From: Flavobacteriales bacterium
Lineage (GTDB): Bacteria; Bacteroidota; Bacteroidia; Flavobacteriales_F; PHOS-HE28
Direction of reading: 5' to 3'
NCBI GenBank assembly: GCA_020854015.1
Contig: JADZGG010000115.1
Span: 1 to 9,855 of the forward strand
DNA length: 9,855 nucleotides
Below are positions 1 through 6,194 of the stretch, in pieces. The first letter of the stretch is position 1. Each line of letters opens with the position of its first letter. Position numbers and translations under genes: made by a program. The notes beneath the pieces were generated by a model. That model ran no database searches. It saw only the letters and a list, made by a program, of their open reading frames with translations, and was not told where the DNA came from.

Positions 1-831
1 ATAGGCAAGCTGATCCAGGAGGATGTCGCTGCGGTAGAAGAAGAACAGGATGTCAGCACTTCGCACGAGGTCGATGAGCCGGTCCTTGGGAACGAGCCCG
101 TGGAAGTGGACATTGGGCAATGTCCTTACATGTTCAAGGTCTGGATCCGTGTAGCCGCTGTGTGGACCGTAGAGGTCGAATGCGATGTTCGGATACGCTT
201 CGAGAATCGCACGCATGGCGGACCAGTCCACGTAGTGGGTGGCCAGCAAGCCAGCGAAGACCGCCCGCGATGGAACCGTGGTACGAGGTGTCGACAGACC
301 ATCGGTACCCATGATCCAACCACCGTGCAGGGCGTGGCCCACCTTGTGGACGGATGCGGTCGGTGCAACACGTCGGACCTGTTCGGCGATGGGGCCGGTG
401 GTGGTGAACACCACGTCCGCCGTGCGCATCAGGCTTTCACCCTGATGCAGGATGTCAAGGTCGACCAGGTGAAGAACACCGATACGATCCTCGCCAGGGA
501 ACCATTGCATGCGGCTGGTATCGAAGCACCAGACCAGGTCCATCCGGTGCCCGACCAACCGCTCGATCCGTTTGATCAGGCGACGGTAATACCACATATG
601 GATCGGCTTGGGCAGGTGGTTCGCACCTTTCAGCCAGTGCGGGTAACGCACATGGTCCATTCCGGCATGTTGAACGAGCGTGACCTCCGTGGCCGATGGT
701 TCCGGAGGCGGAAGGAAATGGACATGGCAGCCGTGCGCGGCCAGAGCTTCGGCCAGGTGGTGTTTGCTCAGTTTGACACCTTCCCAGGGTTCGGGTGAAA
801 TGAGCAGCACGTGCTTGCCCCTCAGTTCCAT
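1..831 (-). CDS. Glycosyltransferase, GT-B fold, TuaH-like (3' end beyond window)
   Basis: Translating the minus strand from the ATG at 831 gives 277 residues with no stop before the window edge, so the C-terminus is missing. The product resembles cytoplasmic GT-B sugar transferases of the teichuronic-acid TuaH type, which add sugars to a growing surface glycan. In view are an N-terminal acceptor-domain start (HVLLISPEPW, about 7-16), a DLVWCFDTSRMQWF segment (98-111), the inter-domain stretch ADVVFTTTGPIAEQV (138-152), and the first half of the donor domain: AVFAGLLATHYVDW (190-203), FDLYGPH (218-224), VHFHGLVPKDRLIDLV (241-256), then ADILFFFYRSD (259-269). The C-terminal nucleotide-sugar contacts lie off the edge, so donor and acceptor cannot be named. 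The start lies 3 nt after the stop of the upstream glycosyltransferase gene, which suggests translational coupling in the same operon. The family assignment is from motif pattern alone. Confidence 0.85.
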   Translation of the reverse strand, partial: MELRGKHVLLISPEPWEGVKLSKHHLAEALAAHGCHVHFLPPPEPSATEVTLVQHAGMDHVRYPHWLKGANHLPKPIHMWYYRRLIKRIERLVGHRMDLVWCFDTSRMQWFPGEDRIGVLHLVDLDILHQGESLMRTADVVFTTTGPIAEQVRRVAPTASVHKVGHALHGGWIMGTDGLSTPRTTVPSRAVFAGLLATHYVDWSAMRAILEAYPNIAFDLYGPHSGYTDPDLEHVRTLPNVHFHGLVPKDRLIDLVRSADILFFFYRSDILLDQLAY

Positions 832-834
832 GGG

Positions 835-1980
835 TCACATGGAATCATACAGGCGATAGAGCGCCTCCATCTTCAGTTCGATGCTGATCATGCCGCGCAG
901 AACGTCCACGTTATGCTTCGCGAAAGCCTCCCTCTCCGTCTGGCCGGGCGGGTCGGCGAGCCACTCCATCGTGCGTTGTGCGATCATCGCGCTGTCCTTG
1001 AAGGGGACCACTTTCACACCCATTACGGAGGAAGGGTCAAGGTCGTGCATGAAGCCGCTACGGGTGAAAACGCATGGCACACCGGCCATCAAGGATTCCG
1101 CATAGACCAGGCCGAAGGCCTCGGCATGCTGGTCCTCCGGCACGTGCACGAAGACATCGAACACGTGGAACAACTGCACCACTTCGGGCTCGAAGTTCAC
1201 CGTGTGCCAGGAGCCTGCGGGCAGCTTCTGCAGCATGGCCTCGTAGCGATCGGAGTGAGGTGTTCCCTTCCAGTTGAAGATGATCAGCTTGGCATCGGGG
1301 TAGCTTGCCAGCACTTTGTCGAAGGCGGGGATGGAATGGTCCAGACCTTTCCATTCGAAGGGGCGCGCGATCATGCCGATCACCGTGTTCCGTCCATCCG
1401 TGCGGATCCCATGTTTGCGGGCCAGTTCTGCCAGGTGCGCGGGATCAGGCTTCGGCACACGGTCCAGCTCGTATCCGTGATAGATCAGCGTCACCTTTTC
1501 CTTTGGCACCTTCTCCCAATCCACCAACACCTCCTCGGTGCTTCGGGTGATCGCGATGATGCGATCGGTCATCCGGTTGTTGAGCTTGTCGTACAGCACA
1601 CCCTTCACCGGGTGGTACTTGTGATTGTGGGTGCTGTGGTGGCGGGTGTAGACCGTGGCGCCGATCCCGGTGAGCTTCGCGGCGATGAGCCCATAGAAGG
1701 TCGCCTCCAGCAGGTTGAGGTGAATGATGTCCGGCCGGGTCCGCTTGTAGAAGGCCATCAGCGAACGCACGGAACTGACCGCATCCTTGCGGCCATGGTA
1801 GGGGAGCGTGGTGCTCGCGAACCCAGCTTTGCGGATGTAGTCCTGCACAGCACACTCAGGAACGGCGTTCAAGAACACGAACTCCAGTTCGAACTTGCTG
1901 CGGTCCCAATGATCCACCAGCTGCTCGTACTCCGTGCTGTTGGTCACGTTACTGACCACGTACAGGACCTTCCTTGTCAT
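835..1980 (-). CDS. Glycosyltransferase family 4 protein
   Basis: This 381-residue protein has the layout and usual length of a retaining GT4 (GT-B) glycosyltransferase, which transfers a sugar from an activated donor to a lipid-linked glycan at the cytoplasmic face. The N-terminal acceptor domain runs about 1-190, with VLYVVSNVTNSTEY (5-18), PDIIHLNLLEA (83-93) and a TRHHSTH stretch (112-118) typical of the substrate cleft. The donor domain begins near 199 (VIGMIARPFEWKG, 200-212, with R206 and K211 in the usual phosphate-binding places). It contains the EX7E signature at E287-E295 (EAFGLVYAE), followed by SLMAGVPCVFTRSG (296-309). Its ATG overlaps the stop of the upstream gene in an ATGA, and the next gene starts 3 nt after its own stop, so it is an inner gene of the polysaccharide operon. 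The exact sugar and linkage cannot be read from sequence. Confidence 0.92.
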   Translation of the reverse strand: MTRKVLYVVSNVTNSTEYEQLVDHWDRSKFELEFVFLNAVPECAVQDYIRKAGFASTTLPYHGRKDAVSSVRSLMAFYKRTRPDIIHLNLLEATFYGLIAAKLTGIGATVYTRHHSTHNHKYHPVKGVLYDKLNNRMTDRIIAITRSTEEVLVDWEKVPKEKVTLIYHGYELDRVPKPDPAHLAELARKHGIRTDGRNTVIGMIARPFEWKGLDHSIPAFDKVLASYPDAKLIIFNWKGTPHSDRYEAMLQKLPAGSWHTVNFEPEVVQLFHVFDVFVHVPEDQHAEAFGLVYAESLMAGVPCVFTRSGFMHDLDPSSVMGVKVVPFKDSAMIAQRTMEWLADPPGQTEREAFAKHNVDVLRGMISIELKMEALYRLYDSM

Positions 1981-3014
1981 GGCCTATGGGGGGCTTGGCG
2001 TGGGTTGTCCACGAACCGGTTCCCGACTTCCTTGATCACGTCCTCCATCGTTCTACAGGGCAGTATCATCGCTCCGGAGAGTTTCGGATAGATGCTTCTG
2101 AATTCGCCAAAGTAGTGCTCGTGGCCTTTACGTGAATAAATGATGTTCGTGCCACCGAAACAACTGGCCAGTGTGGCGGTGCCTCCGTGGATGGAAATGA
2201 AACGGTCACAATCCGCGTAGACCATGAGCTGCAGATGGTTGAAATTGCGGGCCTGGGCTTTGGGGTGGTCCATCAGGTCCTCCAGCAGCAGTACGGATGG
2301 GAATTCGCTGCGGATCATGTTCTTTTCGTTCAGGTCCATCACGTGACTTTCGTCATTCACGATGGCGGTGGCCGGAGGCCTGTTGTAGATCACCTGGTAC
2401 CGGTCCGCGAGCACGCACAGCAAGGCCTTCAGGTCTTCCATGCCGAAATAGGAAACGGGTTCGCCGGTCCATTCGGTGTTGTATCGGTTGGCGATCACCA
2501 AAGTTGGCTTGGCGAATGTGAAGTGCCCGTGTCCGAAATGCGACTTCCAGGGCACGGGAGCCCATTTGCTGTATGCATAGCGCACGTTGTGGTCTTCGCT
2601 GTTGGGGATCTCCAAGGGGAAGTGGAAGTCGTTCCAGCGGCGGGTGGTGTAGCGTTCCTCGTGGTCCGGGCTGAAGAAATAGAGGTCGCGGGTGTGAGCG
2701 CATCCGATGGTCTTCAGCAGGGTCCCGTTCAGGTGATGCCAGTAGGCGTAGGGGATCACGAACTTCAGTTCCGGCGAGAATTCGCCGTCGAAAGCGATCG
2801 TCGCGTGCGGAGTTCGCCTCACCCGGTCCTTCCACCAGTAGCGAAGCTGAAAGAGCCTGCCGAGGTAGTGCTGGCGGATGAAGTATCGGTAGCCGTCGGC
2901 GTGCTTCCCATGGCGGACCCTGACGTAGGCGGTGACCAGCTTGGCCATCAAGCGCCACAGCGGCCCTTCCGAATCGGAGCTGCGGTTCACGGGGGCGGTT
3001 GGTCCGGTCACCAT
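1977..3014 (-). CDS. Polysaccharide-locus protein of unrecognised family, possible glycosyltransferase
   Basis: I do not recognise this 345-residue protein. There is no signal peptide or clear membrane segment, so it is probably cytoplasmic. The N-terminal 70 residues are basic and aromatic (YFIRQHYLGRLFQLRYWWKDR, split over 44-64). The middle is rich in Trp, Tyr and His (PYAYWHHLNGTLLKTIGC, 88-105; YSKWAPVPW, 148-156). The C-terminal part looks like the donor half of a GT-B enzyme: KPTLVIANRYNTEW (169-182), a strand-helix unit at 192-211, then ADCDRFISIHGGTATLASCF (267-286) and GGTNIIYSR (287-295). The last stretch resembles the glycine-rich 'on display' loop seen in fucosyltransferase-like and related polysaccharide enzymes. 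Its place between a flippase and two glycosyltransferases (3 nt after the flippase stop, 4-nt overlap with the next gene) supports a role in glycan assembly. The first ATG is used; Met23 (LMAKLV) is an alternative start if the polar first 20 residues are not translated. Confidence 0.75.
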   Translation of the reverse strand: MVTGPTAPVNRSSDSEGPLWRLMAKLVTAYVRVRHGKHADGYRYFIRQHYLGRLFQLRYWWKDRVRRTPHATIAFDGEFSPELKFVIPYAYWHHLNGTLLKTIGCAHTRDLYFFSPDHEERYTTRRWNDFHFPLEIPNSEDHNVRYAYSKWAPVPWKSHFGHGHFTFAKPTLVIANRYNTEWTGEPVSYFGMEDLKALLCVLADRYQVIYNRPPATAIVNDESHVMDLNEKNMIRSEFPSVLLLEDLMDHPKAQARNFNHLQLMVYADCDRFISIHGGTATLASCFGGTNIIYSRKGHEHYFGEFRSIYPKLSGAMILPCRTMEDVIKEVGNRFVDNPRQAPHRP

Positions 3015-3017
3015 GGT

Positions 3018-4436
3018 TCATAGGGTCACCCACCAGGATCCCAGCAGCAATTGACGTGCGACCGCGAAGAGCAGACAGACCACGAACAGGAGGAGCAGTG
3101 ATCGGGCCGTCAGGCTGCCCCAAGGTCTTCCGACCATGTGGAGGATCCGTGCTGAAAGGTAGAGGTAGAGCACTGTGTTGCACAGGCAGAAGCTCAACAG
3201 GATGCCTGTTGGCGTGCCGAGCACCCAGGTCCCGAACAACACCGCCGCGAGGTTGACCACCATGTTCACCGCATAGAAGCTGAACATCTTCCGCTCCTGG
3301 CCCATCACACTGTAAAGGGTCACCAGGGGCTCGCTGAGCAGGCGGAAGAAGTAGAAGAGGCCGAGCATGCAGGAATACGTGCCAGCCATGCGCCAGTCGT
3401 CCCCCAGGATCAGCGCGAACACGGCGTCGCCGAAGAAGGTGATGAAGGCGAAAGGCACCAAACCGAGCATCATGAGGCGTACATACAACCGTTGGGTGAT
3501 CATACCCACTTCGGCGGGGTCCTTTGCACGCACCTCGGCGGCTTTCTGAAGGAACACGGCGGAGAGGCTATACCCCAGCAAGCGCAAAGGCATCAGCAGC
3601 AGCCCACTGGCCAACGCGAACTGTCCGACCGAGACCGGGTCGCGCAAGGTGGTGAGCCCGAAAATGGGCAACTGCGTGGCGAACAGGGCCAACCAACGGC
3701 TAGGGAAGATGAAGAGCGGGTAGTTCTTGAACTCCAGCAGCACCGCCTTGATCCGCGGCCATTGGTATGCGGTGATCAATGCGCTCAACTTGTACTGTTT
3801 CAACCCCACGATGAAGGCACCAACGCTAAGCGAACGCACCAGCACTTCCCCGAGCATAAGGCCGTGCACGCTGCCCTTGGAAAGGGTGCCGTAGGCGAGG
3901 TTGAAGAAGCGGAGGGAGAGGTTCGTGCCCGGTCCGATCTTGGCATAGAGCGAGAAGGCCTTTACCCGGGTGGCCCAGCCTAAGAAGATCTGCACCAGGC
4001 CAAGTATCAGGATGGTGAAGGGGATGGCGTACAGCCAGTTCCCCAATACCGACCAGCTGGGTGCCAGGGCGAAGAGCAGGTCGTGCCAGAAGAAGAAGGG
4101 CACGCTCAGGGCCGTGAACGCCAGCAGGATCAACAAGCTGCCGCGGGCCATGTCGTGGAATCGCTCTTCCTCACGGGGCAGCACGAAGGCGTTCGGGTAG
4201 GCCAGCCCGGCGATGGTCGCCAGGTTCAGGGTGATGGAAAGGAAAAGGCCGTATACCCCATACGCTTCGGGGCCGTAGATGCGGGCCACCAGCGGCGTCA
4301 GGATCACCTGGGCCAGGATGGTGACCAATGCGTCCGACGAGGTGTAAAGAGCGTTACGCGCGAAGCTGCCCTTGTGCCTGGCGCTTTTCAGTTCGTGACC
4401 GAACCGCTGAAGAATGCCTTTCGCACGTTCACGCAT
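3018..4436 (-). CDS. Oligosaccharide flippase (Wzx / polysaccharide biosynthesis family)
   Basis: This 472-residue, strongly hydrophobic inner-membrane protein would flip lipid-linked glycan units from cytoplasm to periplasm. After a basic amphipathic N-terminus (MRERAKGILQRF) comes a membrane segment (35-54) followed by ARIYGPEAYGVYGLFLSI (51-68), a hallmark of the Polysacc_synt/MOP exporter family. Further hydrophobic segments lie near 64-86, 98-124, 132-155, 190-212, 240-262, 272-296, 320-345, 352-376, 386-407, 410-432 and 445-466, about 12 in all. The central stretch FPSRWLALFATQLPIFGLTT (244-263) is also typical. The reading frame stays open upstream to 4688, but that extension lies antisense to rdgB and is Ser/Thr/Pro-rich rather than membrane-like, so ATG 4436 is the start; it leaves 34 bp to the divergent rdgB start. 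It heads the four-gene polysaccharide operon. No clear -7 box was found in front of it, so its promoter probably lies within rdgB coding sequence. Confidence 0.92.
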   Translation of the reverse strand: MRERAKGILQRFGHELKSARHKGSFARNALYTSSDALVTILAQVILTPLVARIYGPEAYGVYGLFLSITLNLATIAGLAYPNAFVLPREEERFHDMARGSLLILLAFTALSVPFFFWHDLLFALAPSWSVLGNWLYAIPFTILILGLVQIFLGWATRVKAFSLYAKIGPGTNLSLRFFNLAYGTLSKGSVHGLMLGEVLVRSLSVGAFIVGLKQYKLSALITAYQWPRIKAVLLEFKNYPLFIFPSRWLALFATQLPIFGLTTLRDPVSVGQFALASGLLLMPLRLLGYSLSAVFLQKAAEVRAKDPAEVGMITQRLYVRLMMLGLVPFAFITFFGDAVFALILGDDWRMAGTYSCMLGLFYFFRLLSEPLVTLYSVMGQERKMFSFYAVNMVVNLAAVLFGTWVLGTPTGILLSFCLCNTVLYLYLSARILHMVGRPWGSLTARSLLLLFVVCLLFAVARQLLLGSWWVTL

Positions 4437-4470
4437 CGGTGCGGGGGGATCGGGCATCTTTGCCCTGACC
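4437..4470. promoter_or_regulatory. 34-bp divergent intergenic region between flippase and rdgB
   Basis: Only 34 bp separate the two outward-facing start codons, so at least one promoter must extend into coding DNA. The interval contains a run of G (4442-4447) and a 5-bp dyad GGGCA/TGCCC (4452-4456 and 4461-4465, 4-nt loop) that overlaps the rdgB -7-like box. No Shine-Dalgarno sequence is visible on either strand. Confidence 0.5.
4455..4462 (+). promoter_or_regulatory. Bacteroidota-type -7-like box for rdgB
   Basis: CATCTTTG matches the Bacteroidota -7 consensus TAnnTTTG at all but the first base and ends 8 nt before the rdgB ATG. A start point some 5-8 nt downstream would give an almost leaderless mRNA. 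The partner -33 element is not convincing, so this is a motif-level call. Confidence 0.4.
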
Positions 4471-5070
4471 ATGGAACGCGTGAACGAGATCGTCCTGTGC
4501 AGCGGGAACCCCGGTAAGATCAAGGAGTTCGAGGTGCTCATGCCTCCCGGCATACGGGTGCGTTCGCTCACCGAACTTGGTATGCCGCTGGACCTGCCGG
4601 AGACCGGTGATACACTGGAAGCCAACGCGGAGCAGAAGGCGAGGTACGTATTCGAACTCACCGGCATCCCCAGCATGGCCGACGACACGGGTCTGGAGGT
4701 CAGGGCCCTTGATGGCGGGCCGGGAGTGCTTTCCGCACGCTATGCCGGACCTGCTAAGGATGCGGCGGCCAACATGGCCCTGCTGTTGACCAACATGGCT
4801 GGCATTGTAGACCGCAACGCGCGTTTTCGCACTGTGATCGCCTATGTGGATGCTCAAGGCCTGAAGTGCGTGGAGGGAGAAGTGAAAGGAGTGATCATCG
4901 GATCCCCGCGCGGGTCTGGAGGCTTCGGCTACGATCCCGTCTTTCTGCCTGAGATGAGCGACCTCACCTTCGCGGAGCTGCCCCTTGAAAAGAAGAACGC
5001 CATTAGTCACCGGGCACAGGCCATGTGGCGCTTGGCGCAGTGGCTGGATGAGCATCACCGGCGCCGCTGA
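4471..5070 (+). CDS. rdgB: RdgB/HAM1 family dITP/XTP pyrophosphatase
   Basis: This 199-residue protein is full length for the RdgB/HAM1 family. Such enzymes hydrolyse non-canonical purine triphosphates (dITP, ITP, XTP) to monophosphate plus pyrophosphate and so keep inosine and xanthosine out of DNA and RNA. Signatures in order are SGNPGKIKEF (11-20, the phosphate-binding loop), PETGDTLEANAEQKA (43-57, acidic metal-binding region), ADDTGLEV (70-77, with the conserved Asp pair), GVLSARYAG (85-93), GFGYDPVF (151-158) and SHR (179-181), which contacts the base. The frame is open from 4414, but ATG 4471 (MERVNEIVLCSGNPGK) puts the first strand at the usual distance from the N-terminus and sits 8 nt after a -7-like box. 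Its stop lies 16 bp inside the 3' end of the convergent ddl gene. It appears to be a single-gene unit unrelated to the flanking polysaccharide operon. Confidence 0.96.
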   Translation: MERVNEIVLCSGNPGKIKEFEVLMPPGIRVRSLTELGMPLDLPETGDTLEANAEQKARYVFELTGIPSMADDTGLEVRALDGGPGVLSARYAGPAKDAAANMALLLTNMAGIVDRNARFRTVIAYVDAQGLKCVEGEVKGVIIGSPRGSGGFGYDPVFLPEMSDLTFAELPLEKKNAISHRAQAMWRLAQWLDEHHRRR

Positions 5071-6065
5071 AGGCATTCGTCGATCAGCCCGTTCACAGCG
5101 GCCTTCACCCCGATGCCGCAGACCTCAAGCATCTTGGGGTAGATGCTGGCAGGGCTGAACCCAGGTGTGGTGTTCACCTCGATGGTGAAGAGCTCGCCTT
5201 CCGCAGAGGCCGGGTCCAAACCGGTCCACAAATGGTCCACGCGTACCATGCCCCGACAGCCCAACGCGGAGTAGATGGCCTCGGAGCGTTGTTGCACCAA
5301 CCGCGTCACTGTGTCGGGAAGTGGCGCGGGGATCAGTTCCTCTGTGTCCGTGGCGTGGTACTTCGCTTGGTAGTCGAAGAATTCGTGGCTGGTGCGAACT
5401 TCACAGATGGGTAGGGCTTGTACGCGACCGTTCAGGCGGATCACACCGCAGGTGAGCTCGCGTCCTTTGACGAAGGCTTCGGCCATCACCACATCGCCTT
5501 CCGCGAAGGCCAGATCCAGTGCCGGACCCAGGTCGGCCGCAGTCTTCACTTTGCTGATGCCCAGGCTACTACCGCTTTGGTCAGGCTTTACGAAACAGGG
5601 CAGGCCCACTTGTGCGAGCACATGCTCTTCACTGGGGCGTTCAGCGCCTGTGATCAGCAGCGAATTGGCCACCGCGAAGCCCATCTGCCTCAGCAAGCTG
5701 GTGGTGCTGAACTTGCTGAAGGTGACGGCCATGTTCAGCACGCCGCCGGTCTGGTATGGGATCTCCAACATGTCCAACAGGCCTTGAAGGCGCCCATCCT
5801 CCCCGGGTGTTCCATGTATGGCGATGAGCGCGGCAGCGAAGGTGTTCGTTCCTTGCCCCAGATCGGCGCGCAGCAGGGCCCGGTCCAGCGGCACCTCCGT
5901 GCCATCTGGGCGTTCGCAGGTCCATGCCTCGCGGGTAACGGTCACGTACACAGGCTCAAAGCGCTCGGTATCGATGGCTTCCAGCATGCGGCGGGCGCTC
6001 TGGTGGCTGATGACCGATTCTCCGGAATAGCCGCCGCGGAACACGGCGATGAGGGGACGGGACAT
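5055..6065 (-). CDS. ddl: D-alanine--D-alanine ligase
   Basis: The 336-residue product is an ATP-grasp ligase that joins two D-alanines in the cytoplasm for the peptidoglycan pentapeptide. Visible family motifs are the N-terminal GGYSGESVIS (11-20, with E16 in the position that binds the first D-Ala), IHGTPGEDG (83-91), FVKPDQSGSSLGI (158-170, the ATP-grasp loop), FFDYQAKY (229-236), GMVRVDHLW (272-280) and the metal- and product-binding EVNTTPGFSPAS (296-307, with E296 and N298). The frame is open upstream to 6170, but MSRPLIAVFRGG at 6065 starts directly at the first strand, as usual for the family, so the 35-residue extension is rejected. The gene is divergent from the PASTA gene over 129 bp and its last 16 bp overlap the end of rdgB. 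HGTPGEDG and the slightly short length are consistent with Bacteroidota Ddl proteins. Confidence 0.96.
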   Translation of the reverse strand: MSRPLIAVFRGGYSGESVISHQSARRMLEAIDTERFEPVYVTVTREAWTCERPDGTEVPLDRALLRADLGQGTNTFAAALIAIHGTPGEDGRLQGLLDMLEIPYQTGGVLNMAVTFSKFSTTSLLRQMGFAVANSLLITGAERPSEEHVLAQVGLPCFVKPDQSGSSLGISKVKTAADLGPALDLAFAEGDVVMAEAFVKGRELTCGVIRLNGRVQALPICEVRTSHEFFDYQAKYHATDTEELIPAPLPDTVTRLVQQRSEAIYSALGCRGMVRVDHLWTGLDPASAEGELFTIEVNTTPGFSPASIYPKMLEVCGIGVKAAVNGLIDECLQRRR

Positions 6066-6072
6066 GGCGGGT

Positions 6073-6153
6073 CTGTGAATGCTCCAAAGCTGCGCTGTTC
6101 CGTGGCTTGTAGGGCAGGTCAGGTGCTTGCTTCTGTGAACGTGGCGCTGTGAA
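6073..6153 (+). repeat. Three direct copies of CTGTGAA in the ddl/PASTA intergenic region
   Basis: CTGTGAA occurs at 6073-6079, 6133-6139 and 6147-6153. The last two extend to CTGTGAAC and are spaced 14 bp start to start. Three copies of one 7-mer in 129 bp is more than expected by chance, but their role is unknown. Confidence 0.4.
6085..6092 (-). promoter_or_regulatory. Possible -7-like box for ddl
   Basis: On the minus strand these bases read CAGCTTTG, one mismatch from the Bacteroidota TAnnTTTG consensus, and the box ends 19 nt before the ddl ATG. No firm -33 element is visible, so the call is tentative. Confidence 0.3.
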
Positions 6154-6164
6154 CTTCCGCCACG
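6140..6164. promoter_or_regulatory. 7-bp dyad upstream of the PASTA promoter box (candidate operator)
   Basis: CGTGGCG (6140-6146) and CGCCACG (6158-6164) are perfect inverted repeats around an 11-nt spacer. The dyad ends 11 bp before the -7-like box at 6176, so it covers the place where the -33 element should sit; a bound protein could block or aid RNA polymerase. One copy of the CTGTGAA repeat fills most of the spacer. Confidence 0.3.
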
Positions 6165-6175
6165 GTCCACCGGCC

Positions 6176-6183
6176 TATCTTCG
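6176..6183 (+). promoter_or_regulatory. Bacteroidota-type -7-like box for the PASTA operon
   Basis: TATCTTCG matches TAnnTTTG except at the seventh base and ends 11 nt before the ATG at 6195. It shares the ATCTTnGCC core with the box in front of rdgB, and both sit close to the start codon. Confidence 0.45.
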
Positions 6184-6194
6184 CCGCCTGTCCA

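Larger units (their letters stand above)
6066..6194. promoter_or_regulatory. Divergent control region between ddl and the PASTA gene
   Basis: This 129-bp non-coding interval must carry the promoters of both flanking transcription units. It holds a minus-strand -7-like box (6085-6092), a plus-strand -7-like box (6176-6183), a 7-bp dyad (6140-6164) and three direct copies of CTGTGAA (6073-6079, 6133-6139, 6147-6153). Shared control of cell-wall precursor synthesis and the PASTA operon is possible from the layout but not shown. Confidence 0.5.

Noticed and set aside
811..2091. 426-residue open frame on the plus strand
   Set aside because: It is fully antisense to a clear GT4 gene with EX7E motif and has His/Val-rich, low-sense composition typical of a shadow frame in high-GC DNA.
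2187..3023. 278-residue open frame on the plus strand
   Set aside because: It is antisense to the 345-residue operon gene, has Val/Gly/His-rich composition and no domain-like pattern.
4437..4688. 84-residue N-terminal extension of the flippase frame
   Set aside because: It lies antisense to conserved rdgB motifs, is Ser/Thr/Pro-rich, and the family normally begins just before the first membrane segment.
4429..5076. 215-residue open frame on the minus strand opposite rdgB
   Set aside because: It is a shadow of rdgB; all the family motifs are on the plus strand.
5068..5107. Inverted repeat TGAAGGC/GCCTTCA after rdgB as a terminator
   Set aside because: The arms are 7 bp with a 26-nt loop, no T-run follows, and the right arm lies within ddl coding sequence.
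6066..6170. 35-residue N-terminal extension of ddl
   Set aside because: Ddl proteins start at the first strand (here MSRPLIAVFRGG); the extension covers the control region and shows no conserved pattern.
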